From an uncultured Christensenellaceae bacterium (GTDB lineage: Bacteria; Bacillota; Clostridia; Christensenellales; Pumilibacteraceae), in assembly GCA_910587455.1 (NCBI GenBank), contig CAJULK010000015.1:1-35967 (forward strand): DNA of 35,967 nucleotides, given 5' to 3'. Below, piece after piece: positions 23,130-32,012 of this stretch (its first letter is position 1; each line of letters opens with the position of its first letter). Under the pieces are notes generated by a model. That model worked only from the letters and a program-made list of their open reading frames with translations. It was not told the DNA's origin and made no database searches. The position numbers were made by a program, and so were the translations under genes.

Positions 23130-24350
23130 TCATTCCGCGTGACTTTTGCCGCCGCTTTTGAGTTCTTCCATTATTCCCGTAAACACTGCTTTAAGCTCGG
23201 GCGACGGGGTTTCGCCTTTCTGCGCCCTGTAGAACAGATCGAATATCTCGCCGTCCGAAAGATGCGCGCGGCGCTCTGTGGTCGCCTCTTCACGGAAATT
23301 TTTGGTAATAACGATCTCATTGAACGCGGCATGAGATTTTATCGCCGACGTTTCGTCCTTGCCGAGCGGCGCGCCGCCGTATTTCAGCCGCACATAATCG
23401 GCGGAATAGAAATCGAGCTTGGACATACATTCGTCAAAGTTATCCGCTTCGGTCTCGGTCAGTTTCTTACCCGAACCGAGCGGCGTGACGGAAACGGCGC
23501 CCGTGGCAGTATCCACTATCGTCACCGACTTTGCGCGCGTTTCGTCGTAAGCGTACTGTATCGGCGAACCGCAATAAACGGCATTGGGCGTTTTACATAC
23601 CTGATAGCGTTTATGCACGTGCCCGAGCGCAACATAATCCGCAGTTTCGGGCAGCACCGAAACGGGCAGCGCCGCAAGCCCGCCGAGCGGGTCGGTCTCC
23701 GTCTTTGTCAAAAACAAGTGCGTGCACAAAATATTGTAATCGCCGTCCGTAAAAAACGCACACGCGTCGGCGAGCGTCTTTTTTACTCTGTCTGCATACG
23801 AAAGTTCGTAATCCTGCTCTGTCCACCGCGCGAGCCTGCCCTCAGACGGGTACGGAACGAGCGCGATGTTCACCCTCTCTCCGTTCTTTTCGACGGTCAC
23901 TCCGCCGAACCTGCCTATCAGCCGCACACGCTGTTTTTGCAAAAAGTCGGCTGCCGCCGCAACTTCCAAAAGCGACGACGGCGGTACCGGATCGTTGAGC
24001 GCCGCGGCGTTCAGTCCCGAATAGTCAAGTTCGCCCGCAAGCACTATTCCCTGAAGATCGGCAAGCGGTTTGGCGGCGCACAGTCTGCGCTCGTCGTCAT
24101 GATTGCCGGCGAGCGCAATAACGGTACGACCGCGCTCGCCGAGCGTCAAAAGTCCGCGGTAAAACACGCGTTCTGCGTCCGACGGCGGCACCGACGCGTC
24201 GAATATGTCGCCCGCAATGAGAACGACGTCCACGTTCTCCCTGTCGGAAATATCCGCGATCTCGCGGATCACGTCGCATTGCTCCGACAGGCGCGAAGCC
24301 TTGCCTAACTTTTTGCCCAAATGCAGATCTGCGGTGTGCAAAATTTTCAT
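23130..24350 (-). CDS. sbcD: exonuclease SbcCD, nuclease subunit SbcD
   Basis: This 406-aa Mre11-like metal-dependent phosphoesterase is the nuclease partner of SbcC. The metal-binding motifs are in order: DLHLGK near the start, GDIFD near residue 48, GNHD near 84 and GHVHKRY near 235. The C-terminal region is the capping and SbcC-binding part. The start is supported by CGGAGAAA before the ATG. It is the first gene of the sbcD-sbcC operon. Confidence 0.96.
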   Translation of the reverse strand: MKILHTADLHLGKKLGKASRLSEQCDVIREIADISDRENVDVVLIAGDIFDASVPPSDAERVFYRGLLTLGERGRTVIALAGNHDDERRLCAAKPLADLQGIVLAGELDYSGLNAAALNDPVPPSSLLEVAAAADFLQKQRVRLIGRFGGVTVEKNGERVNIALVPYPSEGRLARWTEQDYELSYADRVKKTLADACAFFTDGDYNILCTHLFLTKTETDPLGGLAALPVSVLPETADYVALGHVHKRYQVCKTPNAVYCGSPIQYAYDETRAKSVTIVDTATGAVSVTPLGSGKKLTETEADNFDECMSKLDFYSADYVRLKYGGAPLGKDETSAIKSHAAFNEIVITKNFREEATTERRAHLSDGEIFDLFYRAQKGETPSPELKAVFTGIMEELKSGGKSHAE

Positions 24351-24412
24351 TGATTTTCTCCGATATCTTTACGGATTGCCGAAAACGGTTGATAATTATC
24401 CCGATTGGTGGT

Positions 24413-24441
24413 ATTATAATACAAATCCGAATTTTTTTCAA
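24413..24441 (-). promoter_or_regulatory. sbcD-sbcC promoter
   Basis: -35 TTGAAA (24436-24441) and -10 TATAAT (24413-24418), 17-bp spacer, minus strand. A plus-strand TATAAT (24415-24420) overlaps it and could serve the divergent DnaD gene, though its -35 is not clear. Confidence 0.72.
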
Positions 24442-24458
24442 GCAAATGAGGCGCAAGT

Positions 24459-25880
24459 ATGTTCAAACTGTCGTCGGAAGCGAGTCTCGACGGTTCTGTA
24501 ACCGTCGAAAATAAATTCATAGTCGAGTACATGCCGTACGCCGACGGCGACTACGTAAAGGTCTATCTCTACGGGCTTTCGCTCGCCGCGCGCAAATCCG
24601 ACCCCGACGACACGGTATCGCGGCTCGCGCGCAGGCTCGACCTCGACGCGGCGACCGTGGACGCGGCGATCGATTATTGGACGGAACTCGGGCTTATGTC
24701 GCGGCTTGGCGACGACATAAGTTATATGTCGCTGCGCTCGGTACGACCCAAAATAAAAAAATTCGACGTTGACAAATACCGCGAATTCAATATTCAGGCG
24801 CAGCGCTATATATCCGGTCGGCAGATCCCGCCCAACGAATACAACGAATACTATTCGATCATGGAACGGCTGAATATCGAATGGCAGGCGATGACTCTTA
24901 TCGTAAAATACTGCGTAGACCTTAAAGGCGACAACGTTTCCTGCCCGTACATACTCGCCGTTGCGCGCAATCTCGCACAGGACGGCTACCGCACCGAGAA
25001 CGAAGTGGGCGACAGACTCGAAGAGTACGGCGTGTATTACAACGACATATTGGCAGTGCTCGGCGCAATGCCCGGCGGAAGCAAACGCCCCGATCACGAA
25101 GCCGTGGGACTGTACAAAAAATGGCGCAAGGAATACAAGTTCGACGCCGAGCTTATTCTGCGCGTCGCGTCGGGCATCAAGCGCGGCGGCATGGCGACGC
25201 TCGACGCAAAGCTCGGCGGCTATCGCGAGCTCGGGCTTAATACTGTCGAACTTATAGACAAGTTCGAAGCCGACCGCGCCGCAATGTACAAGCTCGCAAA
25301 ATCTATAAACAAGGCGCTCGGGCTGTACTACGACAACGTTGACCCCGAAATTTCCGAGTATATCCGCCCGTGGCTGGGCATGGGGTTCGAGCCGAACGCA
25401 CTCGTCGCGATAGCGGCGCACTGCATGAGATCGGGACACAAAACGCTCGCCGATCTCGACGCATTCGTGCGCGAATTTTTGGCGGCTTCGGCGACTACCG
25501 AAAAGCAGGCGGAAGCGCTCATAGCGCACGGCGGACGGCTTGACGGCGAAATAGAATCGTTGATGCGCAAACTCGGCATAAAGGGCGCGGTTCAAACGGT
25601 ATACCGTGCGTTTTACGAGACGTGGCGAGAAAAATGGTCTATGCCGAAAGACGTTATCGACTACTGCGCAACGCTCGCCGCCGCAAAGACAAACCCTTTT
25701 TCGTATATGAACAAAGTGCTGTCGGCATGGCACGACCGCGGCGTCGCTACAGTCGAAGCGGCTAAGTCGGACGGCGCGCCGGATAAATATGCTGCGCAAG
25801 AGCCTGCGCCGACGGTACGCGAAAAATTTACGGCCGATCAGCTCAACGCGCTCGTAATAGCTCTGGACGAAGAAGCGTAG
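24459..25880 (+). CDS. DnaD-domain replication initiation protein
   Basis: This 473-aa protein resembles the DnaD/DnaB primosome proteins of Bacillota, which remodel DNA at the origin and help to recruit the helicase loader. The N-terminal 110 residues form a winged-helix-like region (VSRLARRLDLDAATVDAAIDYWTELGLMSRLGD). Two DnaD-type helical domains follow, around residues 130-210 and 275-400; the second contains YDNVDPEISEYIRPWLGMGF. The C-terminal 60 residues look disordered. GAGG lies 8 nt before the ATG. It is followed 45 bp later by a DnaI-like helicase loader, supporting a joint role in chromosome replication. Confidence 0.88.
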   Translation: MFKLSSEASLDGSVTVENKFIVEYMPYADGDYVKVYLYGLSLAARKSDPDDTVSRLARRLDLDAATVDAAIDYWTELGLMSRLGDDISYMSLRSVRPKIKKFDVDKYREFNIQAQRYISGRQIPPNEYNEYYSIMERLNIEWQAMTLIVKYCVDLKGDNVSCPYILAVARNLAQDGYRTENEVGDRLEEYGVYYNDILAVLGAMPGGSKRPDHEAVGLYKKWRKEYKFDAELILRVASGIKRGGMATLDAKLGGYRELGLNTVELIDKFEADRAAMYKLAKSINKALGLYYDNVDPEISEYIRPWLGMGFEPNALVAIAAHCMRSGHKTLADLDAFVREFLAASATTEKQAEALIAHGGRLDGEIESLMRKLGIKGAVQTVYRAFYETWREKWSMPKDVIDYCATLAAAKTNPFSYMNKVLSAWHDRGVATVEAAKSDGAPDKYAAQEPAPTVREKFTADQLNALVIALDEEA

Positions 25881-25925
25881 ACCGCTTCGCCCAACAATAC
25901 GATTTACATAAAGGTTGAAAAAAAC

Positions 25926-26810
25926 ATGAACGTTTACCAAGCTGCGGTGCGCGACATACGCGACGCGCGAAGAACCGATCTCGACAACGGAAGAATTTTA
26001 TGGCAAGACGCGTTAGCCGCCGACGACAAGCTGTACGCGGCGTTCGTCGCCTATCAGGAACAGATGATAAAAAACGCCAAGGGCGAGCCCAACGAGATAG
26101 ACGCAGCTCGTTCCGCACTCGGCAAAGAAACGGCGCGGCTCGGACTGACGCGCGAAAAACTTTCGCCGCCCTTCCGCTGCAAGATCTGCGGAGACACCGG
26201 GTACGCCGACGGAAAATACTGCGCGTGCGTAATTCGACGCGTGATAAGTTCGGATAAAGAGAACCTTTCGCTGCCCACGGTGGAATTTGCCAAAGCGCAA
26301 AAGTCCGCTCCGACGGCGGCGCTTAAAAAACTGTACGGCGCTGCCGAAAAATATGCGCGGGCTTTCCCCGACGGCACAAAGCCTTTTCTCGTCATTATCG
26401 GCGAAGCGGGCACGGGCAAGACGACGCTCGCAGCGGCCGTCGCGACCGAGCTTATGCACGGCGGCGCGGCGGCGGTGACGGTCAGCGCGTTCGAATTTAC
26501 GCGGCGCGCGCTCGAATATCACACGCAGTTCTCGATAGACGACTATACCGACAGGTTCACGCCAATGCTCGACTGCGATCTGCTCGTCATAGACGATCTC
26601 GGCACCGAAAGCATGCTCAAAAACGTGACCAAAGAATATCTGTATACCGTGGTGAACGAACGATGGCTGCACAAAAAATATACGGTGATCACGACCAATC
26701 TTTCGCCGGATAAACTGATAGCGCGCTACGGCGAAAGCATAACGTCGAGACTGTTCGACAAAAACGTAGCGTCGGCGTTTGCCGTCAACACCAAAAACCT
26801 GCGCGCATAA
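25926..26810 (+). CDS. DnaI/DnaC-like helicase loader ATPase
   Basis: This 294-aa AAA+ protein probably loads the replicative helicase. The N-terminal part has a zinc-binding cluster CKICGDTGYADGKYCAC at about residues 84-100, as in DnaI. The ATPase has Walker A GEAGTGKTTLA (about 158), Walker B CDLLVIDDLGTE (about 218), and an arginine-finger region near SRLF. AAGG lies upstream of the start, though the spacing is a little long. It pairs with the DnaD-like gene upstream. A transposon-type IstB ATPase is the other possibility but is unlikely, as there is no transposase and the zinc cluster is present. Confidence 0.92.
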   Translation: MNVYQAAVRDIRDARRTDLDNGRILWQDALAADDKLYAAFVAYQEQMIKNAKGEPNEIDAARSALGKETARLGLTREKLSPPFRCKICGDTGYADGKYCACVIRRVISSDKENLSLPTVEFAKAQKSAPTAALKKLYGAAEKYARAFPDGTKPFLVIIGEAGTGKTTLAAAVATELMHGGAAAVTVSAFEFTRRALEYHTQFSIDDYTDRFTPMLDCDLLVIDDLGTESMLKNVTKEYLYTVVNERWLHKKYTVITTNLSPDKLIARYGESITSRLFDKNVASAFAVNTKNLRA

Positions 26811-26816
26811 AAACGG

Positions 26817-27344
26817 CTATCCGTTCTCCTCGCAAAATTCAATAAAAGCGGGCGTTGCCGACCAATATTTTATCCCCAAAGTTTCGAAGCTCCATTCGTA
26901 GGAATACTCGTTGCACTCGTAATCTATATACCAAAGCTCGCCGTTTCTGTCCACGAAGTTTGTAGGGAACCAATCAATATTGAGCCCCGCAGAGCGCAGC
27001 GTTTCGCTCGTTTCGTGCATCTGCTTCAAGTGCGAGTCTCGTACGGCGTTCTCTTTTACAAGCTCGAACGCCGTTTTGCCGTCTATATATTCCTTTAATA
27101 TATGTTCGCGGTCGCGGTCGAAAGCGAAGAGCTCGGGAAGTTTTAGTCCCGCGGAACGCAAGCGCACGTAATCGCCGAGTTCCGATTCGAGCTTGTTTCC
27201 GAAGCTGTAATATGAGCATGGCTCGTGATGTATCTTTTTAAGCACATACATTTTGCCGTCGCGCATAACAAGATACGAATATCCGCCCTTACCCAAAAGT
27301 TTGACGACTTGGTAATCCATGTCGTTCACATACAAAACTTCCAT
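26817..27344 (-). CDS. small kinase-like protein
   Basis: This 175-aa protein resembles a minimal protein-kinase fold. A glycine-rich loop LGKGGYSYLV is at residues 17-26, with a lysine pair in YVLKKI (36-37). The catalytic-loop equivalent NIDWFPTNF has Asp124 and Asn129, and a DFG-like YIDYE has Asp141. The usual kinase C-lobe is greatly shortened. The substrate could be a small molecule or protein; this cannot be told from sequence. Its stop lies 6 bp from the converging DnaI-like gene, with only a tiny hairpin (AACGG / CCGTT) between. It diverges from the AraC gene, with overlapping promoter DNA. Confidence 0.65.
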   Translation of the reverse strand: MEVLYVNDMDYQVVKLLGKGGYSYLVMRDGKMYVLKKIHHEPCSYYSFGNKLESELGDYVRLRSAGLKLPELFAFDRDREHILKEYIDGKTAFELVKENAVRDSHLKQMHETSETLRSAGLNIDWFPTNFVDRNGELWYIDYECNEYSYEWSFETLGIKYWSATPAFIEFCEENG

Positions 27345-27376
27345 TTCCGTTTCGTCACCTTTTTGTTTGATATCAC

Positions 27377-27405
27377 TTGCATTATACTATCGTTTGCGGT
27401 ATAAT
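27377..27405 (+). promoter_or_regulatory. promoter of the AraC gene
   Basis: -35 TTGCAT (27377-27382) and -10 TATAAT (27400-27405), 17-bp spacer. A minus-strand TATAAT overlaps the same DNA, so the divergent kinase-like gene may share it. Confidence 0.7.
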
Positions 27406-27459
27406 TCCACCATAATAGTTCGTAAATTCAAACATTATCCTATTATTCGGCGGCGAAAT

Positions 27460-28347
27460 ATGCAAGACAAAACATTTTTCGAAACAAAAATGCACGGCAA
27501 ACCGACTTTTCCGTTTGCCGTCTACAACATCCGCATACCGGAATACATAAGCGGCTTCCCTTTGCATTGGCACAACCATTGCGAACTTATCTACGTCAAG
27601 CGCGGGCGCGGAACGGTATTCGTACAGTCGCGCAGGTACGACGTATGCGCTGGCGACGTAGTCACGGTTCTGCCGCAAGCTGTTCACGCCATTGAACAGA
27701 CTGACGATTCGGAAATGGATTACAGCAATATCCTTTTTGACTTTTCGCTGTTATATTCATCCGCCGGCGACCCGTGCTACGGCAAATATCTCGAACCGCT
27801 GTACACGCACGCAAAAGCGCCGCCCGTTCTCGTCCGGCGCAGCGAGGGCATGCACGATAAAATAGTCCCGCATATAGAAAGACTGATCGAACTGCGCAAC
27901 GACAATGACGGCGAACTTCTCGTCAAGTCCGAACTTTTCGCCGTCACGGACATTTTATGCAAAAACTCGACGGCGACCGACGGCGGAGGACTTATGATCA
28001 AATCCAATTGCGACAAGCTGAAAAACGCGCTCTCGCTCGTGCGCGACGGCTACGGCGAACAAATATCGGTAGAAACGGCGGCAAAGGCGTGCGGATATTC
28101 GGAAAGTCATTTCATGAAAATTTTCAAAGAACTTGCCGGCATGGGATTCACCGAATATCTTATAAATTACAGGCTCGAAAAAGCGGCGCAGGTCATAGCC
28201 GAAACGGACGGCAAAATAATCGACGCGGCGCAAGACTGCGGCTTCGGCAACCCGTCTTATTTTTCGCGCATGTTCGCCGCAAAATACGGCATGTCGCCGT
28301 CCGATTACCGCAACGCCGCAAAATCGGAACGCAATAAAAAGATGTAA
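27460..28347 (+). CDS. AraC-family transcriptional regulator
   Basis: This 295-aa regulator has an N-terminal cupin sensing domain (HWHNHCELIYVKRGRGTVFVQSRRYDV, about residues 30-110). The C-terminal AraC DNA-binding domain has two helix-turn-helix motifs (VETAAKACGYSESHFMKIFKE and DAAQDCGFGNPSYFSRMFAAKYGMSPSDYR). Such proteins usually sense sugars or related small molecules. The ATG at 27460 is preferred over 27319 because the latter lies upstream of the promoter and within the divergent gene. The ribosome binding site is poor. No obvious sugar genes are nearby, so the target is unknown. Confidence 0.9.
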   Translation: MQDKTFFETKMHGKPTFPFAVYNIRIPEYISGFPLHWHNHCELIYVKRGRGTVFVQSRRYDVCAGDVVTVLPQAVHAIEQTDDSEMDYSNILFDFSLLYSSAGDPCYGKYLEPLYTHAKAPPVLVRRSEGMHDKIVPHIERLIELRNDNDGELLVKSELFAVTDILCKNSTATDGGGLMIKSNCDKLKNALSLVRDGYGEQISVETAAKACGYSESHFMKIFKELAGMGFTEYLINYRLEKAAQVIAETDGKIIDAAQDCGFGNPSYFSRMFAAKYGMSPSDYRNAAKSERNKKM

Positions 28348-28380
28348 CGCGATTGTTACATAAAGCAATGCCGCACGATA

Positions 28381-28409
28381 TTGATTTCGAGCTTACGACG
28401 TTATATAAT
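28381..28409 (+). promoter_or_regulatory. promoter giving a probable leaderless mRNA
   Basis: -35 TTGATT (28381-28386) and -10 TATAAT (28404-28409), 17-bp spacer. The ATG of the next gene begins 7 bp after the -10, at the expected transcription start. Confidence 0.7.
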
Positions 28410-28415
28410 ATAGGC

Positions 28416-29342
28416 ATGGAATACAACGAAAGAATCAAAAAACTGCGCGTTCGGGCAGGCATGACGCAACAGCAGCTCTCCGACAGGATCGGCGTATCGC
28501 GGCAGTCCGTCGCGCGCTGGGAAAACGGTTGGAATGTGCCGTCGCTATATTACGCGCAAAAACTGTCCGACATATTCGGCGTGACCGTTTCCGAGCTCAT
28601 GACGGGCGCGGAACGCGGCGCGACCGAAAACGGCGAAAGCGAGCGAGGACCGCGGGCGCAAAATATCCCCGACCGCACTGCCAAACGCCCGCCCGCAATA
28701 CTGTTTTCCGTAATATGGTTGGGCGTTCTGTCCGTTGCCGCGCTTATATTGCAGCAGGTTCTCCGACACGTTTTCGGTTTGGCGGCGGGCACGAACCGTA
28801 CGCTTTTTTATGCCTTACTCGATCTCAACGACTCGATATGCGGAATCGCGCTGTCCGTGCTCACGCTGTGGTGGGTCTTGAAGATAATCAAGTACTTTTA
28901 CGGAAACGGCGATAAATTCGCTCGCTATCTCGAATACAAAGTGTGGAGCGTCGGACTGTACATTTTGATGATAAGTTTGACGGTTTTCGTGTATAACGTC
29001 GTTTCGTTCGTGTCTTTATATTTGCCGCTAATATACGCAGGCGCCGCGGCTGCGACTTTCCCGCTGAACTTAGCCGTAAACGTCGTCGTTAAAAAGGCTC
29101 TTTCAAATCGCATGATCGTCGAAAAGAACAAAGCGCTCGACGCGGTGAATCTGACATTCTCGATAATTTTCGCAGTATGCGTTATCGCGTTAGTGTCGTT
29201 TATTATCTACGCCGCGACGATGTGGTCACCGACCGACGGTCTTACAATCGGATTCGCGATACTGTACTTTACTGTCGCTTCGTTGCTCGCGATAATTTTA
29301 TACATCGCCACGCGCTTGATCGTACGCTCCGTACATAAATAA
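28416..29342 (+). CDS. membrane-bound XRE-family regulator
   Basis: This 308-aa protein begins with an HTH_3/Cro-type DNA-binding domain (residues 4-60, IKKLRVRAGMTQQQLSDRIGVSRQSVARWENG). A hydrophilic linker of about 35 residues follows, and then five or six membrane helices (about 95-300). This architecture is common among clostridial membrane-anchored regulators, though the sensed signal is not known. The start MEYNERIKKLR is chosen because it begins the HTH and follows the promoter; an earlier ATG at 28353 lies upstream of the promoter. There is no Shine-Dalgarno sequence of suitable spacing. Confidence 0.85.
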   Translation: MEYNERIKKLRVRAGMTQQQLSDRIGVSRQSVARWENGWNVPSLYYAQKLSDIFGVTVSELMTGAERGATENGESERGPRAQNIPDRTAKRPPAILFSVIWLGVLSVAALILQQVLRHVFGLAAGTNRTLFYALLDLNDSICGIALSVLTLWWVLKIIKYFYGNGDKFARYLEYKVWSVGLYILMISLTVFVYNVVSFVSLYLPLIYAGAAAATFPLNLAVNVVVKKALSNRMIVEKNKALDAVNLTFSIIFAVCVIALVSFIIYAATMWSPTDGLTIGFAILYFTVASLLAIILYIATRLIVRSVHK

Positions 29343-29368
29343 TCGTTTCGGCTAAAAACCGGATCTGC

Positions 29369-29424
29369 CTGAAATGCACCCAAAAAGCCTGACAAAACTT
29401 ATGGAGGTGCTTTCAGTTTTTATT
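29369..29424 (+). terminator. possible terminator of the XRE gene
   Basis: CTGAAA and GCACC (around one extra base) pair with GGTGC and TTTCAG across a loop of about 25 nt, followed by TTTTTATTTT. It ends just before the stop of the converging membrane-protein gene. Confidence 0.55.
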
Positions 29425-29427
29425 TTG

Positions 29428-30309
29428 CTATTTCTCTTTCGTAGACGAGCCGCCGTCCGAGCGAACTTCCGCTTCGTCATCGGCGTTTTCGACTGCCTCC
29501 GCGGCTTTTCGAACAGTCATACGCTCGATTATCCTTATGCCGTTCAACTCGGCAAGCCTCGCCGTAAAGCCTATCTTATCGCGCCGCTTAAGTCCCTCTG
29601 TAAAGCGCGACGACATAAGTACGTAAATACAATAGATGGGCACGGCGCCGAGATTTGTCTCCAAAAGCGAGTTTACTATGAGCGTAGTTATCTTTTGCGC
29701 CGCGTCGAATTCGGCACTGCGTATGCCGCCTATAAGCAGCGAGAACTCCCATCCAAACTGCACGCTTATTCCTATCGCAAGCAGCCAAAACACGGGAAAC
29801 CGTTTGCTTCTGTCTTTTTGCACGAGGTTGTATATTATTGCCGCCGCATAGCCTGCGAACAGCATGACCGCCATGGCGCCGTGATACGCCCCCGTCGTGC
29901 GCTGTATCTTTATCGGTTCGAGCGCGCCGCCCGCCATGTCCGCGAGCATGGGCGCGCATATCCACCATATGAATATCAGCGCCGTCCACTCGAACTTATG
30001 CCTGTCGCGCGACATCCACAGCCATATCCATACGAAGTTGGTTATGCCGTAGCTCATCGACATCCACAACAGCACCGCAAACAGGTTGCCGCCCTCTATG
30101 CTTCGCGTGCCGAGCGCAAGGTGGAATATGCCGTAATCGACTATCATGTACAGCACGCCGCCGAACAGACCGAACAGAACCGTCATGTATTTTTTGCGGA
30201 ATATCAAAAGTCCGCACAGCAATACCAAAAACGCAGTGTCGAGATAGATGTATACGGGATTGAATACGCGCTGCGCGATTATTCCGGACGACAACATACT
30301 TATTCCCAT
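29428..30309 (-). CDS. multi-pass membrane protein of unknown function
   Basis: This 293-aa protein has about eight hydrophobic segments (for example YLDTAFLVLLCGLLIF, VLFGLFGGVLYMIVDYGIF and AVMLFAGYAAAIIYNLV). It ends in a charged cytoplasmic tail of about 50 residues rich in Glu, Asp and Lys. I do not recognise a named family. A strong ribosome binding site (AAAGGAGG) lies about 5 nt before the ATG. It follows the MGMT-like gene by 53 bp, with no promoter or terminator visible except the palindrome CCGAAATTTCGG at about 30323-30334, so it is probably the last gene of the metG operon. Confidence 0.7.
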   Translation of the reverse strand: MGISMLSSGIIAQRVFNPVYIYLDTAFLVLLCGLLIFRKKYMTVLFGLFGGVLYMIVDYGIFHLALGTRSIEGGNLFAVLLWMSMSYGITNFVWIWLWMSRDRHKFEWTALIFIWWICAPMLADMAGGALEPIKIQRTTGAYHGAMAVMLFAGYAAAIIYNLVQKDRSKRFPVFWLLAIGISVQFGWEFSLLIGGIRSAEFDAAQKITTLIVNSLLETNLGAVPIYCIYVLMSSRFTEGLKRRDKIGFTARLAELNGIRIIERMTVRKAAEAVENADDEAEVRSDGGSSTKEK

Positions 30310-30362
30310 TTACCCTCCTTTCCGAAATTTCGGTACGCAAGTCGGCAAGACCGAGTAAAGAC

Positions 30363-30674
30363 TCAACCGCGCCACTGATATTTTTCGAGATCGACCGTTC
30401 CGTCCGCAACACGCACACCCTCGCCTTCCAAAAGCCTGCGCTGAACGTCCGCACCGCCGAAAGCAAACGACGGCGCGAGCCGACCCTGCGCGTTGACGAC
30501 GCGGTGACACGGTATGACGTAAGGCTCGGGATTTACGTGAAGCGCGTTCCCGACCGCGCGCGCCGCGCCGCGTTTACCGGACATGAGCGCGACCTGTCCG
30601 TATGTCGCGACCTTGCCGCACGGAATGTTTTTGACCGTTGCGTAAACTTTTTCGTTGAACGTCACTATGGTCAT
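30363..30674 (-). CDS. MGMT-family alkyltransferase domain protein
   Basis: This 103-aa protein is the DNA-binding and active-site domain of O6-alkylguanine-DNA alkyltransferases without the N-terminal domain. The opening VYATVKNIPCGKVATYGQVALMSG and helix RGAARAVGNALHVNPEPYVIPCHRVV are characteristic. The acceptor Cys of PCHRV is present, unlike in alkyltransferase-like proteins, where Trp replaces it. It may repair alkylated guanine or flag it for excision repair; which one is not decided by sequence. Its ATG overlaps the DUF3737 stop by 4 nt (ATGA), so translation is coupled. Confidence 0.9.
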   Translation of the reverse strand: MTIVTFNEKVYATVKNIPCGKVATYGQVALMSGKRGAARAVGNALHVNPEPYVIPCHRVVNAQGRLAPSFAFGGADVQRRLLEGEGVRVADGTVDLEKYQWRG

Positions 30675-31522
30675 TCCTTTCGCTGCAAACTCGGATCGAG
30701 TATGATCTTTGCTTTTGCTCGAGCGTCGTCGCGAATGATCTCGCCTACGGACGGCGCTTTTATTATGCCGCGGTACGGGTTCTTAATGCTGACTATCGAA
30801 TGTCTGAGCGTCGCAAACACGTCCGAGCGCTCGAACGCGAGATCGGTATTTTGCATAACGCAATCTATCAGTTTGAGATTTTTGCAATAGCACAGCGGCT
30901 GAGTGCCGATTATCGTGCAGTTTTTGAACGTTAGATTCTTGCTGTACCAGCCGAGATATTCGCCGATCACCACGCTGTTTTCCACAGTGACGTTTTTACT
31001 GTGCCAGAACGCGTCCTTTGTATCGAGCTTGCAATTTTTAATATCCGCGTTCTCTACGTATTGGAACGAATATTTCCCTTTGAAATCGAGCCGACGCGCA
31101 GTGATGTTTCTCGCTCGCATCAAAAAGTATTCGCCGCTTGCAGAAGTATCCGTAAAACGTATTCCGTCGGTAGACCAACCGAATTCGGGCGATATTATAT
31201 CGCTTTCGGCAATGATCGCATTCTTACACTCCCTCAGCGCTTTTATGCCGTGAAGTTTGCTGCCCGTGATCTCGATATCGGCAGAGTACCACAGCGCCGC
31301 ACGGCAGTTTGATGTAAGCTCGCTGTTCTTTATGACTACCGAACCGTCGTGCCAGAACGGATACCTAAGGTCGAGATAGCAATCGACAGCCGCTACGTCG
31401 CCGCACTCTTTGAACGCGCTTTCGCCGTCCGCAGGGCCTTCGAATCTGCAACCTACCGCTTCTATGCTCTCCAATCCGTACAGCGCCCGTTCTTCGTCAA
31501 ACGTCTTGTTTTCCACTCTCAT
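30671..31522 (-). CDS. DUF3737-like beta-helix protein
   Basis: This 283-aa protein consists of repeated short beta strands with recurring aromatic and Asn/Asp/Cys positions (for example FWHDGSVVIKNSELTSN, FWHSKNVTVENSVVIGEYLGWYSKNLTFKNCTIIG). This is a right-handed pentapeptide-like or parallel beta-helix. It matches the DUF3737 group found mainly in Bacillota, whose function is not known. The ATG at 31522 with AAAGGTG upstream is preferred over an upstream in-frame start at 31642, which lies well inside the preceding gene. It overlaps the PH-domain gene by 26 bp and the MGMT gene by 4 bp. Confidence 0.82.
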   Translation of the reverse strand: MRVENKTFDEERALYGLESIEAVGCRFEGPADGESAFKECGDVAAVDCYLDLRYPFWHDGSVVIKNSELTSNCRAALWYSADIEITGSKLHGIKALRECKNAIIAESDIISPEFGWSTDGIRFTDTSASGEYFLMRARNITARRLDFKGKYSFQYVENADIKNCKLDTKDAFWHSKNVTVENSVVIGEYLGWYSKNLTFKNCTIIGTQPLCYCKNLKLIDCVMQNTDLAFERSDVFATLRHSIVSIKNPYRGIIKAPSVGEIIRDDARAKAKIILDPSLQRKE

Positions 31523-32003
31523 TATTTTCACCTTTCGCTTTTCTTTCGTCGATCCTGCCGTTGATATACGCCACCGCGGGCTTAGAACCGAACACGTGAC
31601 GCAATCTGTATTTCTTTTTTCTGCCTTTTTCGTCTGTCGCAATCAAAGTCACCGTATCTGTCGCGAGCGATCTTTCGTAAAACGCGCGTCTGCTCGACAC
31701 CGCCGTCACGTTTTCCATCGGCACGGAAACGCGCTTATCTCTGCCCTTGCGTTTAAGCACTATGCGCGTGTTGTACACGGTGTAGGTCTGCTCGTTGCCG
31801 AGCGCCGTCAATACGAAAATGCTCCCTATGCACAGCACCGCCACCGCAAGCACGATGCCGAGCACAACGTTGAGCGCGCACAGTCCGCACAGCCCGCCTG
31901 TTACGATTACGGTAATACCCGCCCGAAGCGATATCATTTTCCTTCTGTACGCTTTGTAATTCATTACGAATTGATATTCGATTTTTTCCTTTTGTTCTTC
32001 CAT
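31497..32003 (-). CDS. membrane protein with bacterial PH-like domain
   Basis: This 168-aa protein has two membrane helices at about residues 24-42 and 46-68. A beta-rich domain follows (TYTVYNTRIVLKRKGRDKRVSVPMENVTAVSS), resembling the bacterial pleckstrin-homology domains of membrane proteins. The tail is basic and hydrophilic. A strong site AGGAGAG precedes the ATG. It lies 9 bp after the antiporter gene and overlaps the DUF3737 gene. The function is not known. Confidence 0.65.
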   Translation of the reverse strand: MEEQKEKIEYQFVMNYKAYRRKMISLRAGITVIVTGGLCGLCALNVVLGIVLAVAVLCIGSIFVLTALGNEQTYTVYNTRIVLKRKGRDKRVSVPMENVTAVSSRRAFYERSLATDTVTLIATDEKGRKKKYRLRHVFGSKPAVAYINGRIDERKAKGENNESGKQDV

Positions 32004-32012
32004 TTTTCTCTC

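Noticed and set aside
25926..26810. IstB-type transposon ATPase.
   Set aside because: No transposase is adjacent, and the N-terminal zinc cluster and DnaD partner fit a helicase loader.
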